Below, piece by piece: positions 7,561 through 15,404 of a stretch of 64,000 nucleotides of DNA. A program made the position numbers and the translations under genes. Position 1 is the first letter of the stretch; each line of letters begins with the position of its first letter. The notes under the pieces are model-generated. The model was not told where the DNA came from. It did no database searches and was given only the letters and a program-made list of their open reading frames with translations. The stretch is from Limobrevibacterium gyesilva (GTDB lineage: Bacteria > Pseudomonadota > Alphaproteobacteria > Acetobacterales > Acetobacteraceae), in contig NZ_JAPDNT010000008.1 in assembly GCF_025989185.1 (NCBI RefSeq), positions 109,753 to 173,752 on the forward strand. The letters run 5' to 3'.

Positions 7561-9147
7561 ATGGGTGGCAACAGGGTCCTGCGTCGGTTCCTGCTGGCCG
7601 GAGCGGCCGCATTGCTGGCCGGCGCGGGGATTGCGTCCGGCGCCAAGGCGCAGACCAAGGTGCTGCGGGTGATCCCGCACGCGGACCTCACCATGCTCGA
7701 TCCGGTCTTTGTCCCGATCGTCATCACCCGCGAGTACGGGCTGATGGTGTATGAACAGCTGTTTGCCTGGGACAGCAATCTGCGGGCGAAGCCGCAGATG
7801 GTCGAGACGTGGAGCACCTCGCCCGACGGGCTCACCTGGCGCTTCACCTTGCGCGACGGGCTGAAGTTCCATGACGGTCAGCCGGTGACGACGGCCGATG
7901 TGGTCGCGTCGCTGAAGCGCTGGATGGGGCGCGATCCGGTGGGCGCGAAGGTCGCGGCCGTCATGGCGTCGCTGGACCCGGTGGACGGCAAGACGCTCGA
8001 GCTGAAGCTCAACAAGCCCTATCCGATGATGCTGTTCTCGCTGGGCTCGGCGGTCGGGCAGATCCCCGTGATCATGCGCGCGGGCGACCTGCAGGACCCG
8101 GACAAGCCGGTGACGACGGCGATCGGCTCGGGCCCGTATCGCTTCAACCATGCCGAGCGGATCAGCGGCGCGCGCGTGGTGTTCGACCGCAACCAGGACT
8201 ACGTGCCGCGCAAGGAGCCGGCGGACGGGCTGACCGGGGCGCGGCTGGCCAAGGCCGACCGGGTGGAGTGGCGCATCGTTCCCGATGCCGCGACCGCGGC
8301 GGCCGCGCTGCAGAACGGCGAGGTGGATATCTGGGAGCAGCCCGCGCTGGATCTGCTGCCGCTGCTGTCAAAAACCCCGCAGGTGAAGCTGCAGAAGCTG
8401 ACCGAGCTGAGCAACATGGTGATGCTGCGGCCGAACACGCTGTATCCGCCTTTCGACAACCCGAAGGCGCGCCTCGCGCTGGCCTACATGATCGACCAGG
8501 GCGACGAGATGGCGGCGGGCTTCGGCGATGAGAAATACTGGAAGCGCTGCAATGCCTATTACATCTGCGGCGGGCCGTACGGCACCGAGGCCGGGACGGA
8601 GGATTTCAGGCCCGATTTCGACAAGGCGCGGCGCCTGCTGGCGGAAGCCGGCTACAAGGGCGAGAAGATCGTGTTTCCGACGACGAACGAGATCGCCTGG
8701 ATCGGCCGCATGTCCGAAGTGGCCGCGGATGCCATGCGCAAGGCGGGGATGAACGTGGACCTGGTGTATGCGGACTGGGGCACCACGGCGGGGCGCCAGC
8801 GCAACCAGGGGCCGCCCTCGGCCGGCGGGTGGAACATCCTGCTGACCGGCGCTTCCGGGCCGACCATGCACCATCCGCTGACCAATATCGGCACCAACAT
8901 GGCCTGCGACCGCAAGAACTTCGCCGGCTGGCCGTGCGACGAGGAGGCGGAGCGGCTGCGCCAGGCGTTCCTCGATGCCGACGACGCCGGCCGGGCCGCG
9001 GCATTGGACAAGCTGCACCGGCATCTCGCGCAGGTGCAGCCGTATCGTGTGCTCGGGCAGTACGACCAGCCCGTCGCGATGCGTGCGAATGTGACGGGGC
9101 TGCTGTCCGCGCCGGTGATCGTCTACTGGAACATCGACAAGAACTGA
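7561..9147 (+). CDS. ABC transporter substrate-binding protein, peptide/nickel family (orphan)
   Basis: A 528-residue periplasmic binding protein of the SBP_bac_5 (DppA/OppA) type. It has a basic, hydrophobic signal peptide ending near AKAQ, then VLRVIPHADLTMLDPV, the family signature region LRDGLKFHDGQPVTTADVVASL and GSGPYRF. The ATG at 7561 follows GGGGAGAAAGG directly; an upstream in-frame start at 7456 would overlap the protease gene and lose the signal peptide. No permease or ATPase genes are adjacent, so it must use a transporter encoded elsewhere or be part of a partial locus. It converges with the RpiR regulator, 28 bp apart. Confidence 0.88.
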   Translation: MGGNRVLRRFLLAGAAALLAGAGIASGAKAQTKVLRVIPHADLTMLDPVFVPIVITREYGLMVYEQLFAWDSNLRAKPQMVETWSTSPDGLTWRFTLRDGLKFHDGQPVTTADVVASLKRWMGRDPVGAKVAAVMASLDPVDGKTLELKLNKPYPMMLFSLGSAVGQIPVIMRAGDLQDPDKPVTTAIGSGPYRFNHAERISGARVVFDRNQDYVPRKEPADGLTGARLAKADRVEWRIVPDAATAAAALQNGEVDIWEQPALDLLPLLSKTPQVKLQKLTELSNMVMLRPNTLYPPFDNPKARLALAYMIDQGDEMAAGFGDEKYWKRCNAYYICGGPYGTEAGTEDFRPDFDKARRLLAEAGYKGEKIVFPTTNEIAWIGRMSEVAADAMRKAGMNVDLVYADWGTTAGRQRNQGPPSAGGWNILLTGASGPTMHHPLTNIGTNMACDRKNFAGWPCDEEAERLRQAFLDADDAGRAAALDKLHRHLAQVQPYRVLGQYDQPVAMRANVTGLLSAPVIVYWNIDKN

Positions 9148-9175
9148 TTGCCGGTGGGGTGGGGGCGGGGTTGGG

Positions 9176-10069
9176 TCACCGCCTTGTGCCGCCGATGGCC
9201 CCCCGCAGTTCATCCAGCCGTTCGAGAGTGGCGATGGTCTCGTGCTCGGCGGAGGCGGCCAGGGCGAGGACGAGGGCTTCGAGGCACACGAGGGTGATGC
9301 CGTGCAGGGCGAAGTGCTCGGCGCGGCCGCGCGGGGCCTGGATGCTCAGGCTGGCGCGTCCGGCGATGTCCGGATCGGGCGTGTCGGTGACCAGGACGAC
9401 GGGGATGCCGAGGCGCTCGGCTTCGTCCAGGACGGCGATGACCTCGCGATAGGCAGGGCCGTAGGCGAGGATCAGCAGGGCATCCGTTCGCGACAGGGCC
9501 AGCATCTGGTCGGCGAGTTCGGTGCCCGTGCGGTCGAGTGTCTCGGCCTTCCGGCCGGTGCGCCGGAGCAGGAAGGCGGCGTACTGCGCGATCGGGGCGG
9601 ACGGTCCGATCCCGAAGACGATCAGGCGTTCCGCTGGGTGGAGCAGGGCGGCGGCGGCGCCGATCTGTGTGCGGATCGCGGGGGATGAGAGCTGTTTCAG
9701 GCCGTCCGCTGAGGTTTCAAGCACGGTTGCGATGGCGCGCCCGGCATTGTGCCCGGCCTCGGCGAGGGTGCGGCGCATGCCCGTGACGGGTGTCGCGCCG
9801 GGTTGAAGCGATGTTGTGAGCACCTGGCGAAGCTCGGGCAGGCCGCTGAAGCCGAGGGTCTGGACGGCGCGGATGACGGTCGCATCGGACGTGCGGGTGC
9901 GGCGTGCGAGCTCGGCGGCCGAGCTGGCCAGCGCGACGACACGGTTCTCGTCGATGAAGCGTAGCACGCGCAGCATGGCGTCGGTCAGGTCGTCGCGATG
10001 CTCGCGCAGCCGTCGGGCGTACGGGTCGTCGCGGTCGGGGTGGGCGCGTTCGGTCTTGTTGTGTGGCAT
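9176..10069 (-). CDS. MurR/RpiR-family transcriptional regulator
   Basis: A 297-residue regulator. The N-terminal RpiR helix-turn-helix (about residues 25-95, with SSAAELARRTRTSDATVIRAVQTLGFSG broken over the two helices) is followed by a SIS sugar-phosphate binding domain (about 120-260; IVFGIGPSAPIAQYAAFLL, LILAYGPAYREVIAVL). Members sense phosphosugars or related metabolites and usually control nearby catabolic genes. The ATG at 10069 sits 7 nt after a perfect TATAAT on the same strand, so the transcript may begin at the start codon. It is divergent from the COG4280-type gene and convergent with the orphan binding protein; either could be a target. Confidence 0.9.
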   Translation of the reverse strand: MPHNKTERAHPDRDDPYARRLREHRDDLTDAMLRVLRFIDENRVVALASSAAELARRTRTSDATVIRAVQTLGFSGLPELRQVLTTSLQPGATPVTGMRRTLAEAGHNAGRAIATVLETSADGLKQLSSPAIRTQIGAAAALLHPAERLIVFGIGPSAPIAQYAAFLLRRTGRKAETLDRTGTELADQMLALSRTDALLILAYGPAYREVIAVLDEAERLGIPVVLVTDTPDPDIAGRASLSIQAPRGRAEHFALHGITLVCLEALVLALAASAEHETIATLERLDELRGAIGGTRR

Positions 10070-10107
10070 TTGCTACATTATATTCGATGACGTAGTTTAC
10101 GCTACAT
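10069..10107 (-). promoter_or_regulatory. leaderless-type promoter and operator-like repeats before the RpiR gene
   Basis: On the minus strand a perfect TATAAT (10082-10077) is followed by GTAGCAA and then the ATG of the regulator, placing the transcript start at or beside the start codon. No Shine-Dalgarno sequence is visible. GCTACAT occurs twice (10072-10078 and 10101-10107), and GTAG (10092-10095) pairs with CTAC (10102-10105). These repeats flank the -10 and -35 regions and could be the regulator's own operator. Confidence 0.55.
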
Positions 10108-10148
10108 CAATCGGTCTCGTCGTGGCGCTTCAGGCAAGGGGACGGTGA

Positions 10149-10874
10149 ATGAACTGGGCGATCTTCGCATCGAGCTTTCTGGCGGCGACGGTGGAGTGGG
10201 TCGAAGCCTATACCATCGTCCTTGCCGTAAGCCTGACCATCGGGTGGTCGGCGGCGCTGGGTGCTGTGGCCGCGGCATTGGCGACGCTCGGGGCGCTGAC
10301 CGCGGTGACCGGCGGGGCGCTGCAACTGGGCGTCGGGGTCGAGTGGCTTCAGTTCGTGATCGGGGTGTTCCTGCTGCTGTTCGGCGTGCGCTGGCTGGCG
10401 AAGGCGATCGCTCGCGCGGCGGGGCTGGTCGCGCTGCACGACGAGGCGGCTGAATTCCGGGCGACCCGGACGCTGCTGCGGGGCGAGGACGGGCGGGCGG
10501 CGTGGCTGGTTGCCTACAAGGGCGTGCTGCTCGAGGGCTTGGAGGTGTGGCTGGTGGTTGTCGCCCTGGGGGCCGGCGGGGTTGGCCTGGTCAGCAGCAC
10601 GTGGGGTGCGATCGCTGCCCTGGTGCCAGTGGCGGTGGCGGGTGCGCTGTTGCAGGCGCCGCTTCGGCGGGTGCCGGAGAACGCGATCAAGTTCGTCGTG
10701 GGCGCGATGATCGTGGCCTTCGGGACGTTCTGGACGCTGGAGGCCATGGGAGGTGCTGCGGCGTGGCCGTTGGGGGATTGGTCGCTGGTCGGGTTGGTCC
10801 TGTTTTACCTGCTTGGCGGGTTGTTGCTGGCCGTGGCGTTGCGCCGGCATCTGGTGAAGGGAGTTGTGCGGTGA
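10149..10874 (+). CDS. COG4280-type multi-span membrane protein, possible cation transporter
   Basis: A 241-residue integral membrane protein with about six helices. Two Glu-x2-Glu motifs lie in equivalent helices of the two halves: VEWVEAYTIVLAV (residues about 15-27) and LEGLEVWLVVVALG (about 124-137). The duplication of an acidic helix motif resembles the logic of FTR1 and GDT1/UPF0016 cation transporters. It matches what I remember of the uncharacterised COG4280 membrane family, whose function is not established. A short cytoplasmic segment (about 90-115) links the halves. AGGGGAC precedes the ATG. The gene is divergent from the RpiR regulator and overlaps the next small gene. Confidence 0.7.
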   Translation: MNWAIFASSFLAATVEWVEAYTIVLAVSLTIGWSAALGAVAAALATLGALTAVTGGALQLGVGVEWLQFVIGVFLLLFGVRWLAKAIARAAGLVALHDEAAEFRATRTLLRGEDGRAAWLVAYKGVLLEGLEVWLVVVALGAGGVGLVSSTWGAIAALVPVAVAGALLQAPLRRVPENAIKFVVGAMIVAFGTFWTLEAMGGAAAWPLGDWSLVGLVLFYLLGGLLLAVALRRHLVKGVVR

Positions 10875-11059
10875 GGGCCTTCCTGAAGACGCTGTTTGGC
10901 GACTTGCGGAATTGCGGTGTGGTGGTCGTGCTGATTGCGGTGGAGGCAGGGTTGGTGCGGGCGGGGCTCGCGCATGTGGCGCCGCTGGTGCTGCCGCCGC
11001 TGTGTCTTGTCGGGGTGTCGTGGCTGGCGTGGTCGGGGCGGCGGGTGGTTCGGGGGTAG
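10871..11059 (+). CDS. small membrane protein translationally coupled to the COG4280-type gene
   Basis: A 62-residue protein starting at a GTG whose last two bases form part of the upstream gene's TGA (GTGA overlap), so translation is probably coupled. It has two predicted membrane helices (GVVVVLIAVEAGLV and LVLPPLCLVGVSWLAW) and a basic C-terminus (SGRRVVRG). It is too short for many gene finders. The coupling suggests it is a small partner subunit of the membrane protein before it. No known family recognised. Confidence 0.6.
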   Translation: MRAFLKTLFGDLRNCGVVVVLIAVEAGLVRAGLAHVAPLVLPPLCLVGVSWLAWSGRRVVRG

Positions 11060-11089
11060 TTTGCGGTTTTGGCGGCTTGCGTGGGGGTG

Positions 11090-11114
11090 CCTCTCCCCGC
11101 AAGGCGGGGAGAGG
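11090..11114. terminator. C-rich hairpin between convergent genes
   Basis: CCTCTCCCCGC (11090-11100) pairs perfectly with GCGGGGAGAGG (11104-11114) around a 3-nt loop. It lies between the small membrane protein gene and the convergent seven-histidine protein gene, with T-rich sequence after it, so it could stop transcription from the left. It belongs to a set of four related hairpins in this window. Confidence 0.55.
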
Positions 11115-11141
11115 GGCAGAGATTTTCATTTCGGCTGGTTG

Positions 11142-11522
11142 TCAGGCGGCGCTGGCGGTTTGGCTGTAGGCGTTGATGGCTTGGGCCAGGTCGGGGGACA
11201 GCGTGCTGCTGAGCGAGGATTGGTCGGCGTTGGTGCCGGATGCCGCTTCGTGGTGATGATGGTGGTGATGCGCCTTTGCCGTGCCTGATGTCGTGGTCGC
11301 GCTGGCGGACTGCGGATCGTTGGCTTGCTGCTGGGTGAGCCAGGCCTGCAGGTCCGACGAGAGGGACTGGAACGGGTCGGTGGGGCCCGCGGGCTGGTTC
11401 GGTTGCGACGGCCTGGCGCGCTGGGGCTTCGGGTCGGCGGCGGAGACCGTGTCGGGCGTGGGCGGGGCCAGCGCCGTGGCGGCGGAATGCCAGATGTTCG
11501 AGGCGATGCTGCTGATCGACAC
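11142..11522 (-). CDS. hypothetical protein with a natural seven-histidine run
   Basis: A 126-residue protein with no recognised domain. It is Ser/Ala/Gln/Pro-rich, with two short predicted helices (SSDLQAWLTQQQ near 55-66 and SPDLAQAINAYSQ near 109-121). Between them is an uninterrupted run of seven histidines (about residues 86-92). No signal peptide is visible. The GTG at 11522 is chosen because AGGAG lies just upstream on the minus strand; the frame stays open far upstream but that part is antisense-type shadow over metY. It lies downstream of metY on the same strand, 140 bp away. Poly-His runs can bind nickel, zinc or copper, but such a role is only a suggestion. Confidence 0.6.
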   Translation of the reverse strand: MSISSIASNIWHSAATALAPPTPDTVSAADPKPQRARPSQPNQPAGPTDPFQSLSSDLQAWLTQQQANDPQSASATTTSGTAKAHHHHHHHEAASGTNADQSSLSSTLSPDLAQAINAYSQTASAA

Positions 11523-11662
11523 GTCCTGTGCTCCTGTGACGGTGGATGCCGTCGTTGTGGAAGCAAACGGCGTGCCGGAGCGGGAATGGCGGAATTCCGC
11601 GCGTGGCCAGGGGGTGGCGGCCGGCAGATCCTGCCTTGGGTGGCAGGATCTGCCGGGTTGCG

Positions 11663-12955
11663 TCAGGCGCTGGCGGCGTCGAGGGCCTGGCCGAGATCGG
11701 CGAGGATGTCGTCGATGTGCTCGATGCCGATGGACAGGCGGACATAGCCGGGGGAGACGCCGGTGGCTTCCTGCTCGGCCTCGTTGAGCTGGGAGTGGGT
11801 GGTGGTGCCGGGATGGATGGCGAGGCTGCGGGCGTCGCCGATATTGGCGACGTGGTAGAACATCTTCAGCGCCTCGATGAACTTGCGGCCGGCGGCGGCG
11901 CCGCCCTTCAGCTCCATGCCGACCAGGCCGCCCATGCCGTGCGGGAGGTATTTCGCGGTCCAATCCGCCGCCTGGCCGGTGAGGGTGGAGGGGTGGATGA
12001 CGCGCGCGACGTCCTTGCGCTCGCCGAGATACCTGGCGACCGCCAGCGCGTTGTCGCTGTGCGCGCGCATGCGCAGCGCGATGGTCTCGACGCCCTGCAG
12101 GATCAGGAAGGCGTTGAACGGGCTGATGGCGGCGCCGAGGTCGCGCAGCAGGGTGACGCGCATCTTGAGGATGTAGGCGATCGGGCCGAGCGGCTTCACC
12201 GCCTGCGACCAGACCGCGCCGTGGTAGCTGGGATCGGGCGTGTTCAGCGCGGGCTGGCGGGCGGCGTGGGCTTCCCAGTCGAAATTGCCGCCGTCGATGA
12301 CGGCGCCGCCGATGGAGGTGCCGTGGCCGCCGAGATACTTGGTGAGGGAGTACATCACCACCGCGGCGCCGTGGTCGAACGGGCGCACCAGCAGGGGCGC
12401 GGCGGTGTTGTCCATGATCAGCGGGATGCCGAAGCGGCGGCCGATGGCGGCGACCTCGGCGATCGGGAAGACGCGCAGCTTCGGGTTGGGCAGGGTTTCC
12501 GCGTAGTAGGCGCGGGTGCGCTCGTCGGTGGCGCGGGCGAAGGCCTCGGGGTCGGCGGGGTCGACGAAGCGGGTCTCGATGCCCTGGTCCTTCAGCGTGT
12601 TGGCGAAGAGATTCCAGGTGCCGCCGTAGAGGTCGGTGGAGGAGACGATGTTGTCGCCGGCGCGGGCGAGGTTCTGCACGGACAAGGCGCTGGCGGACTG
12701 GCCGGAGGCGACGGCGAGGGCGGCGACGCCGCCTTCGAGGGCGGCGAGCCGCTTCTCCAGCACGTCCGTCGTCGGGTTCATGATGCGCGTGTAGATGTTG
12801 CCGAGCGCGCGCAGGCCGAACAGGTCGGCGGCATGGTCGGGGCTGTCGAACTGGTAGGACGTGGTCTGGTAGATCGGCACGGCGACGGCGGTGGTGGCCT
12901 CGTCGCGGCGCCAGCCGGCGTGCAGCGCGAGGGTCTCGGGGTGCTTGCTGGTCAT
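11663..12955 (-). CDS. metY: O-acetylhomoserine sulfhydrylase
   Basis: A 430-residue PLP enzyme of the Cys/Met metabolism family, which makes homocysteine from O-acetylhomoserine and sulfide. The N-terminus (TLALHAGWRRDEATTAVAVP) and IYQTTSYQFDS are typical of the MetY branch. The PLP lysine is K206 in MYSLTKYLGGHG, and SGQSASALSVQNLARAGDNIVSS matches the cofactor-binding loop. The ATG at 12955 is the natural N-terminus; the frame remains open for about 250 further codons but those do not look like protein. A strong palindrome lies 56 bp upstream. Cysteine or methionine branch specificity cannot be fully settled from sequence. Confidence 0.92.
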   Translation of the reverse strand: MTSKHPETLALHAGWRRDEATTAVAVPIYQTTSYQFDSPDHAADLFGLRALGNIYTRIMNPTTDVLEKRLAALEGGVAALAVASGQSASALSVQNLARAGDNIVSSTDLYGGTWNLFANTLKDQGIETRFVDPADPEAFARATDERTRAYYAETLPNPKLRVFPIAEVAAIGRRFGIPLIMDNTAAPLLVRPFDHGAAVVMYSLTKYLGGHGTSIGGAVIDGGNFDWEAHAARQPALNTPDPSYHGAVWSQAVKPLGPIAYILKMRVTLLRDLGAAISPFNAFLILQGVETIALRMRAHSDNALAVARYLGERKDVARVIHPSTLTGQAADWTAKYLPHGMGGLVGMELKGGAAAGRKFIEALKMFYHVANIGDARSLAIHPGTTTHSQLNEAEQEATGVSPGYVRLSIGIEHIDDILADLGQALDAASA

Positions 12956-13010
12956 GTGGGCTCTCCTGGGGCTTCGGGGTCTTGAAGCCCATTTCACGCG
13001 GCAAGACAAG

Positions 13011-13031
13011 GTATCGTATATATTACGATAC
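13011..13031. promoter_or_regulatory. palindromic operator candidate upstream of metY
   Basis: GTATCGTA (13011-13018) and TACGATAC (13024-13031) are perfect 8-bp arms around TATAT. A second, overlapping imperfect repeat (CGATACG at 13026-13032 with CGTATATCG at 13037-13045) follows. The AT-rich block is striking in this GC-rich DNA and lies 56-90 bp upstream of the metY start, in the promoter region. The binding protein is unknown; a sulfur or methionine regulator is a reasonable guess. Confidence 0.6.
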
Positions 13032-13058
13032 GAATACGTATATCGTGTCGCCGGAGGG

Positions 13059-13090
13059 ACCGCGCCGGCAAGGAGACGTGCCGGCGCGGT
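13059..13090 (-). terminator. GC-rich hairpin after the M20 amidohydrolase gene
   Basis: ACCGCGCCGGCA (13059-13070) pairs perfectly with TGCCGGCGCGGT (13079-13090) around an 8-nt loop, starting 6 bp beyond the stop codon of the minus-strand M20 gene. There is no clear U-run, but the 12-bp GC stem is well placed as a terminator separating that operon from metY. Confidence 0.6.
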
Positions 13091-13095
13091 GCGGG

Positions 13096-14520
13096 TCAGG
13101 CGGCGGCGCGGGGCCTGAGCGGCGGCGTCACGTCGTCGGGCAGCGGGCAGACATAGGGATTGGTCTCGGTGCGGGCGGCGTAGTCGGCCTTCGCCTTCTC
13201 GACCAGGGCCGGGTCCTTCAGCGCATCGACAGCGGTCGAGGCCATGACCTTGGCGACGTGGATCATGCCCTTGTGCGCCAGTGCCGACTTGCCCTGCGCG
13301 GTGAGCTGCCAGGAATGACCGGGCGTGCCGATGGCGTAGGTGGCGCCGCGGGCCTGCACGGTGGGGACGACCCAGCTGACGTCGCCGACATCGGTGGAGC
13401 CCATCATCGGCGCGCCCTTGGCGTCGAGTGGCACGACGGTGTCGCAGAGCGGCGTGTCCTTCTTCACCGGCAGGCCGACGCGGCGATAGGCGCTGCTGAT
13501 GTCCTCGTCGGACAAGGTCGCCTGGAACTGCGCCGCGAGGGCCCGGTCGGCGTCGTCGAAAGGCGGCGGGCCGAGGCGGGTGAGGGCGTCGTACATGGTC
13601 TTTTCCAGCGGCGTGTTGCCGAGCAGGTTGGAGACCGCGCTGACGACCTTGATCGCGACCTGCGTCTCGGTCATCAGGGCCGCGCCCTGGGCCACTTTCT
13701 TGACCCGCTCGATCAGCGGCCAAAGCTCGGTGAGGTCGCGGGCGCGGATGGCGTAGCGGACTTTCGCGGTGGCCTGCACCACGTTCGGGGCGACGCCGCC
13801 GCCGTCCAGCAGCGCGTAGTGGATGCGGGCGTCGCTGGGCATGTGCTCGCGCATGTAGTTGACGCCGACATTCATCAGCTCCACCGCGTCGAGCGCGCTG
13901 CGGCCGAGATGCGGGGCGGCGGCGGCGTGGCTGGCGCGGCCGGTGAAGGTGAAGTCGACGCGCATGTTGGCGAGCGACATCCCGTCGTTCACGCCGGAGA
14001 AGGCGGCGGGGTGCCAGGAGATGGCGATGTCCACGTCCTTGAAGCAGCCTTCACGCACCATGAACGCCTTGGCCGCGCCGCCTTCCTCGGCCGGGCAGCC
14101 ATAGTAGCGGACGCGGCCGGGCAGGCCGTTGGCGGCGAGCCAGTCCTTCACCGCGGTGGCGGCCAGCAGCGAGGCGCTGCCGAGCAGGTTGTGGCCGCAG
14201 CCATGGCCCATGCCGTCGCCCGCGAGCGGCTTCGGCTCGGCGATGCCGGCTTCCTGGCTGAGGCCGGGGAGTGCGTCGTATTCGCCGAGGATGGCGATGA
14301 CCGGGCCGCCTTCGCCGGCCTCGCCCATCACGGCGGTGGGGATGCCGGCGAGGTTCTCGGTGACGCGGAAGCCTTCGTCGCGCAGCATCTTCGTGTGCTC
14401 GGCGCAGGATCTGTATTCGTTGTAGGCGATTTCCGGCATGTCCCAGATGCGGTCGCTGAGCTCGACGTAGTCGTCGCGCTTGGCGTCGACCAGGCGCCAG
14501 ATCTGTTCTTCGTTCTGCAT
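13096..14520 (-). CDS. M20-family amidohydrolase, AbgB-like
   Basis: A 474-residue metal-dependent hydrolase of peptidase family M20, closest in layout to aminobenzoyl-glutamate utilisation protein B. Metal-binding motifs are GDGMGHGCGHN (His106 and His110 region), E145-E146 in YYGCPAEEGG, and a histidine in ISWHPAAF. The dimerisation domain starts near MRVDFTFTGRASHAAAAPHLGRSALDAVE. These enzymes cut amide bonds of small N-acyl amino acids or peptides in the cytoplasm. It is the third gene of a minus-strand operon after a peptide-type binding protein and an alpha/beta hydrolase (gaps 13 and 25 bp), suggesting uptake and breakdown of an amide compound. Actual substrate not known. Confidence 0.88.
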   Translation of the reverse strand: MQNEEQIWRLVDAKRDDYVELSDRIWDMPEIAYNEYRSCAEHTKMLRDEGFRVTENLAGIPTAVMGEAGEGGPVIAILGEYDALPGLSQEAGIAEPKPLAGDGMGHGCGHNLLGSASLLAATAVKDWLAANGLPGRVRYYGCPAEEGGAAKAFMVREGCFKDVDIAISWHPAAFSGVNDGMSLANMRVDFTFTGRASHAAAAPHLGRSALDAVELMNVGVNYMREHMPSDARIHYALLDGGGVAPNVVQATAKVRYAIRARDLTELWPLIERVKKVAQGAALMTETQVAIKVVSAVSNLLGNTPLEKTMYDALTRLGPPPFDDADRALAAQFQATLSDEDISSAYRRVGLPVKKDTPLCDTVVPLDAKGAPMMGSTDVGDVSWVVPTVQARGATYAIGTPGHSWQLTAQGKSALAHKGMIHVAKVMASTAVDALKDPALVEKAKADYAARTETNPYVCPLPDDVTPPLRPRAAA

Positions 14521-14545
14521 GTGGGGCTCCGTTGGGGTCAGGGTG

Positions 14546-15391
14546 TCAGTTCGCGGCGGCGTGCAGGGCGGCGGCGAGGATGGGGGCGGCGGCGGCGGAC
14601 ATGAGCTTGCCGTCGTGGCCGACATCCGGGACGTCGATGATGGTCCAGGCGCAGGGCTCGCCGCGCGCGCCGGCGGCGGCGCGGGCGGTGGCGATGTAGC
14701 GGTGGGCGCGTTCGTAGCGCGTGCCGCCCTGGCGCATGGCCGGCGCTTCCTTGGGGAAATGCTCGCTGGTGGCGTCGATGTCGGCGGTGCCGGCCATGAC
14801 GGTAAGGCGGAAGGCGAGCAGGGCCTGCAGGGCCGCGTCGTCCATGCCGGTGGCGCCGAGGCCGTAGGGGAACTCGGTGTCGAGGTCGGGCATGGCGTAG
14901 GTGCCGGCATTGGCGGTGACGGCGGCGGCGACGTTGTCGCGGAAGCCGAGCGAGATCAGGCGGTGCACGAACTGGCCGCCGGCGGAGTGGCCGAACAGGC
15001 CATAGCGCCGCCGGTTGGTCACGCCCTGCGCCTGCAGTGCCGCGAAGATGCGGCCGGGGACGGCGTAGGTCCATTCCGCGCGGGGCTTGGGGCGGCCCAG
15101 CGCGTCGGCGCGGTTGCCGAAATTGTACCAAAGTGAGCCGGGGAAGGAGTCGTTCGGGAACTGCGGGGCGATCACGAGCAGGCCGGCCTCGTCCACCAGC
15201 GGGAGCCAGAAGTCGCGGTAGTCGTCGCCGTTGCGCAGGACGCCGTGATGCACGAACAGCACGGGCGTGTCGGGGGCGTAGTGGCGCGGGCGGGCGCTGC
15301 GCAGGGTGAGACCCCGCCCGGGCAGGGCGGGGTCCTCGTAGGGAACGTCGTTGGCGCCCGGCCGGGCGACAAGGGCACGCAGGTCGGTCAT
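14546..15391 (-). CDS. alpha/beta hydrolase
   Basis: A 281-residue cytoplasmic alpha/beta hydrolase. The nucleophile elbow is GHSAGG (Ser136), the oxyanion region is VLFVHHGVLRNGDDYRDF, and the catalytic His is likely in DVPDVGHDGKLM near the end. The Asp is probably in MAGTADIDATSEHF. It resembles polyhydroxybutyrate depolymerase/feruloyl-esterase-like hydrolases, but there is no signal peptide and the substrate is open. It lies between the binding protein (13 bp upstream) and the M20 amidohydrolase (25 bp downstream), all on the minus strand. Confidence 0.82.
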   Translation of the reverse strand: MTDLRALVARPGANDVPYEDPALPGRGLTLRSARPRHYAPDTPVLFVHHGVLRNGDDYRDFWLPLVDEAGLLVIAPQFPNDSFPGSLWYNFGNRADALGRPKPRAEWTYAVPGRIFAALQAQGVTNRRRYGLFGHSAGGQFVHRLISLGFRDNVAAAVTANAGTYAMPDLDTEFPYGLGATGMDDAALQALLAFRLTVMAGTADIDATSEHFPKEAPAMRQGGTRYERAHRYIATARAAAGARGEPCAWTIIDVPDVGHDGKLMSAAAAPILAAALHAAAN

Positions 15392-15404
15392 TGCGGCGAA
15401 GGTC

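Noticed and set aside
10508..10747. Antisense frame within the COG4280-type gene
   Set aside because: Short, no signal or domain, and fully inside a real gene on the other strand.
12956..13723. N-terminal extension of metY by about 250 codons
   Set aside because: The extension overlaps the M20 amidohydrolase gene on the same strand and is rich in Arg/Pro/Gly; the family N-terminus is at 12955.
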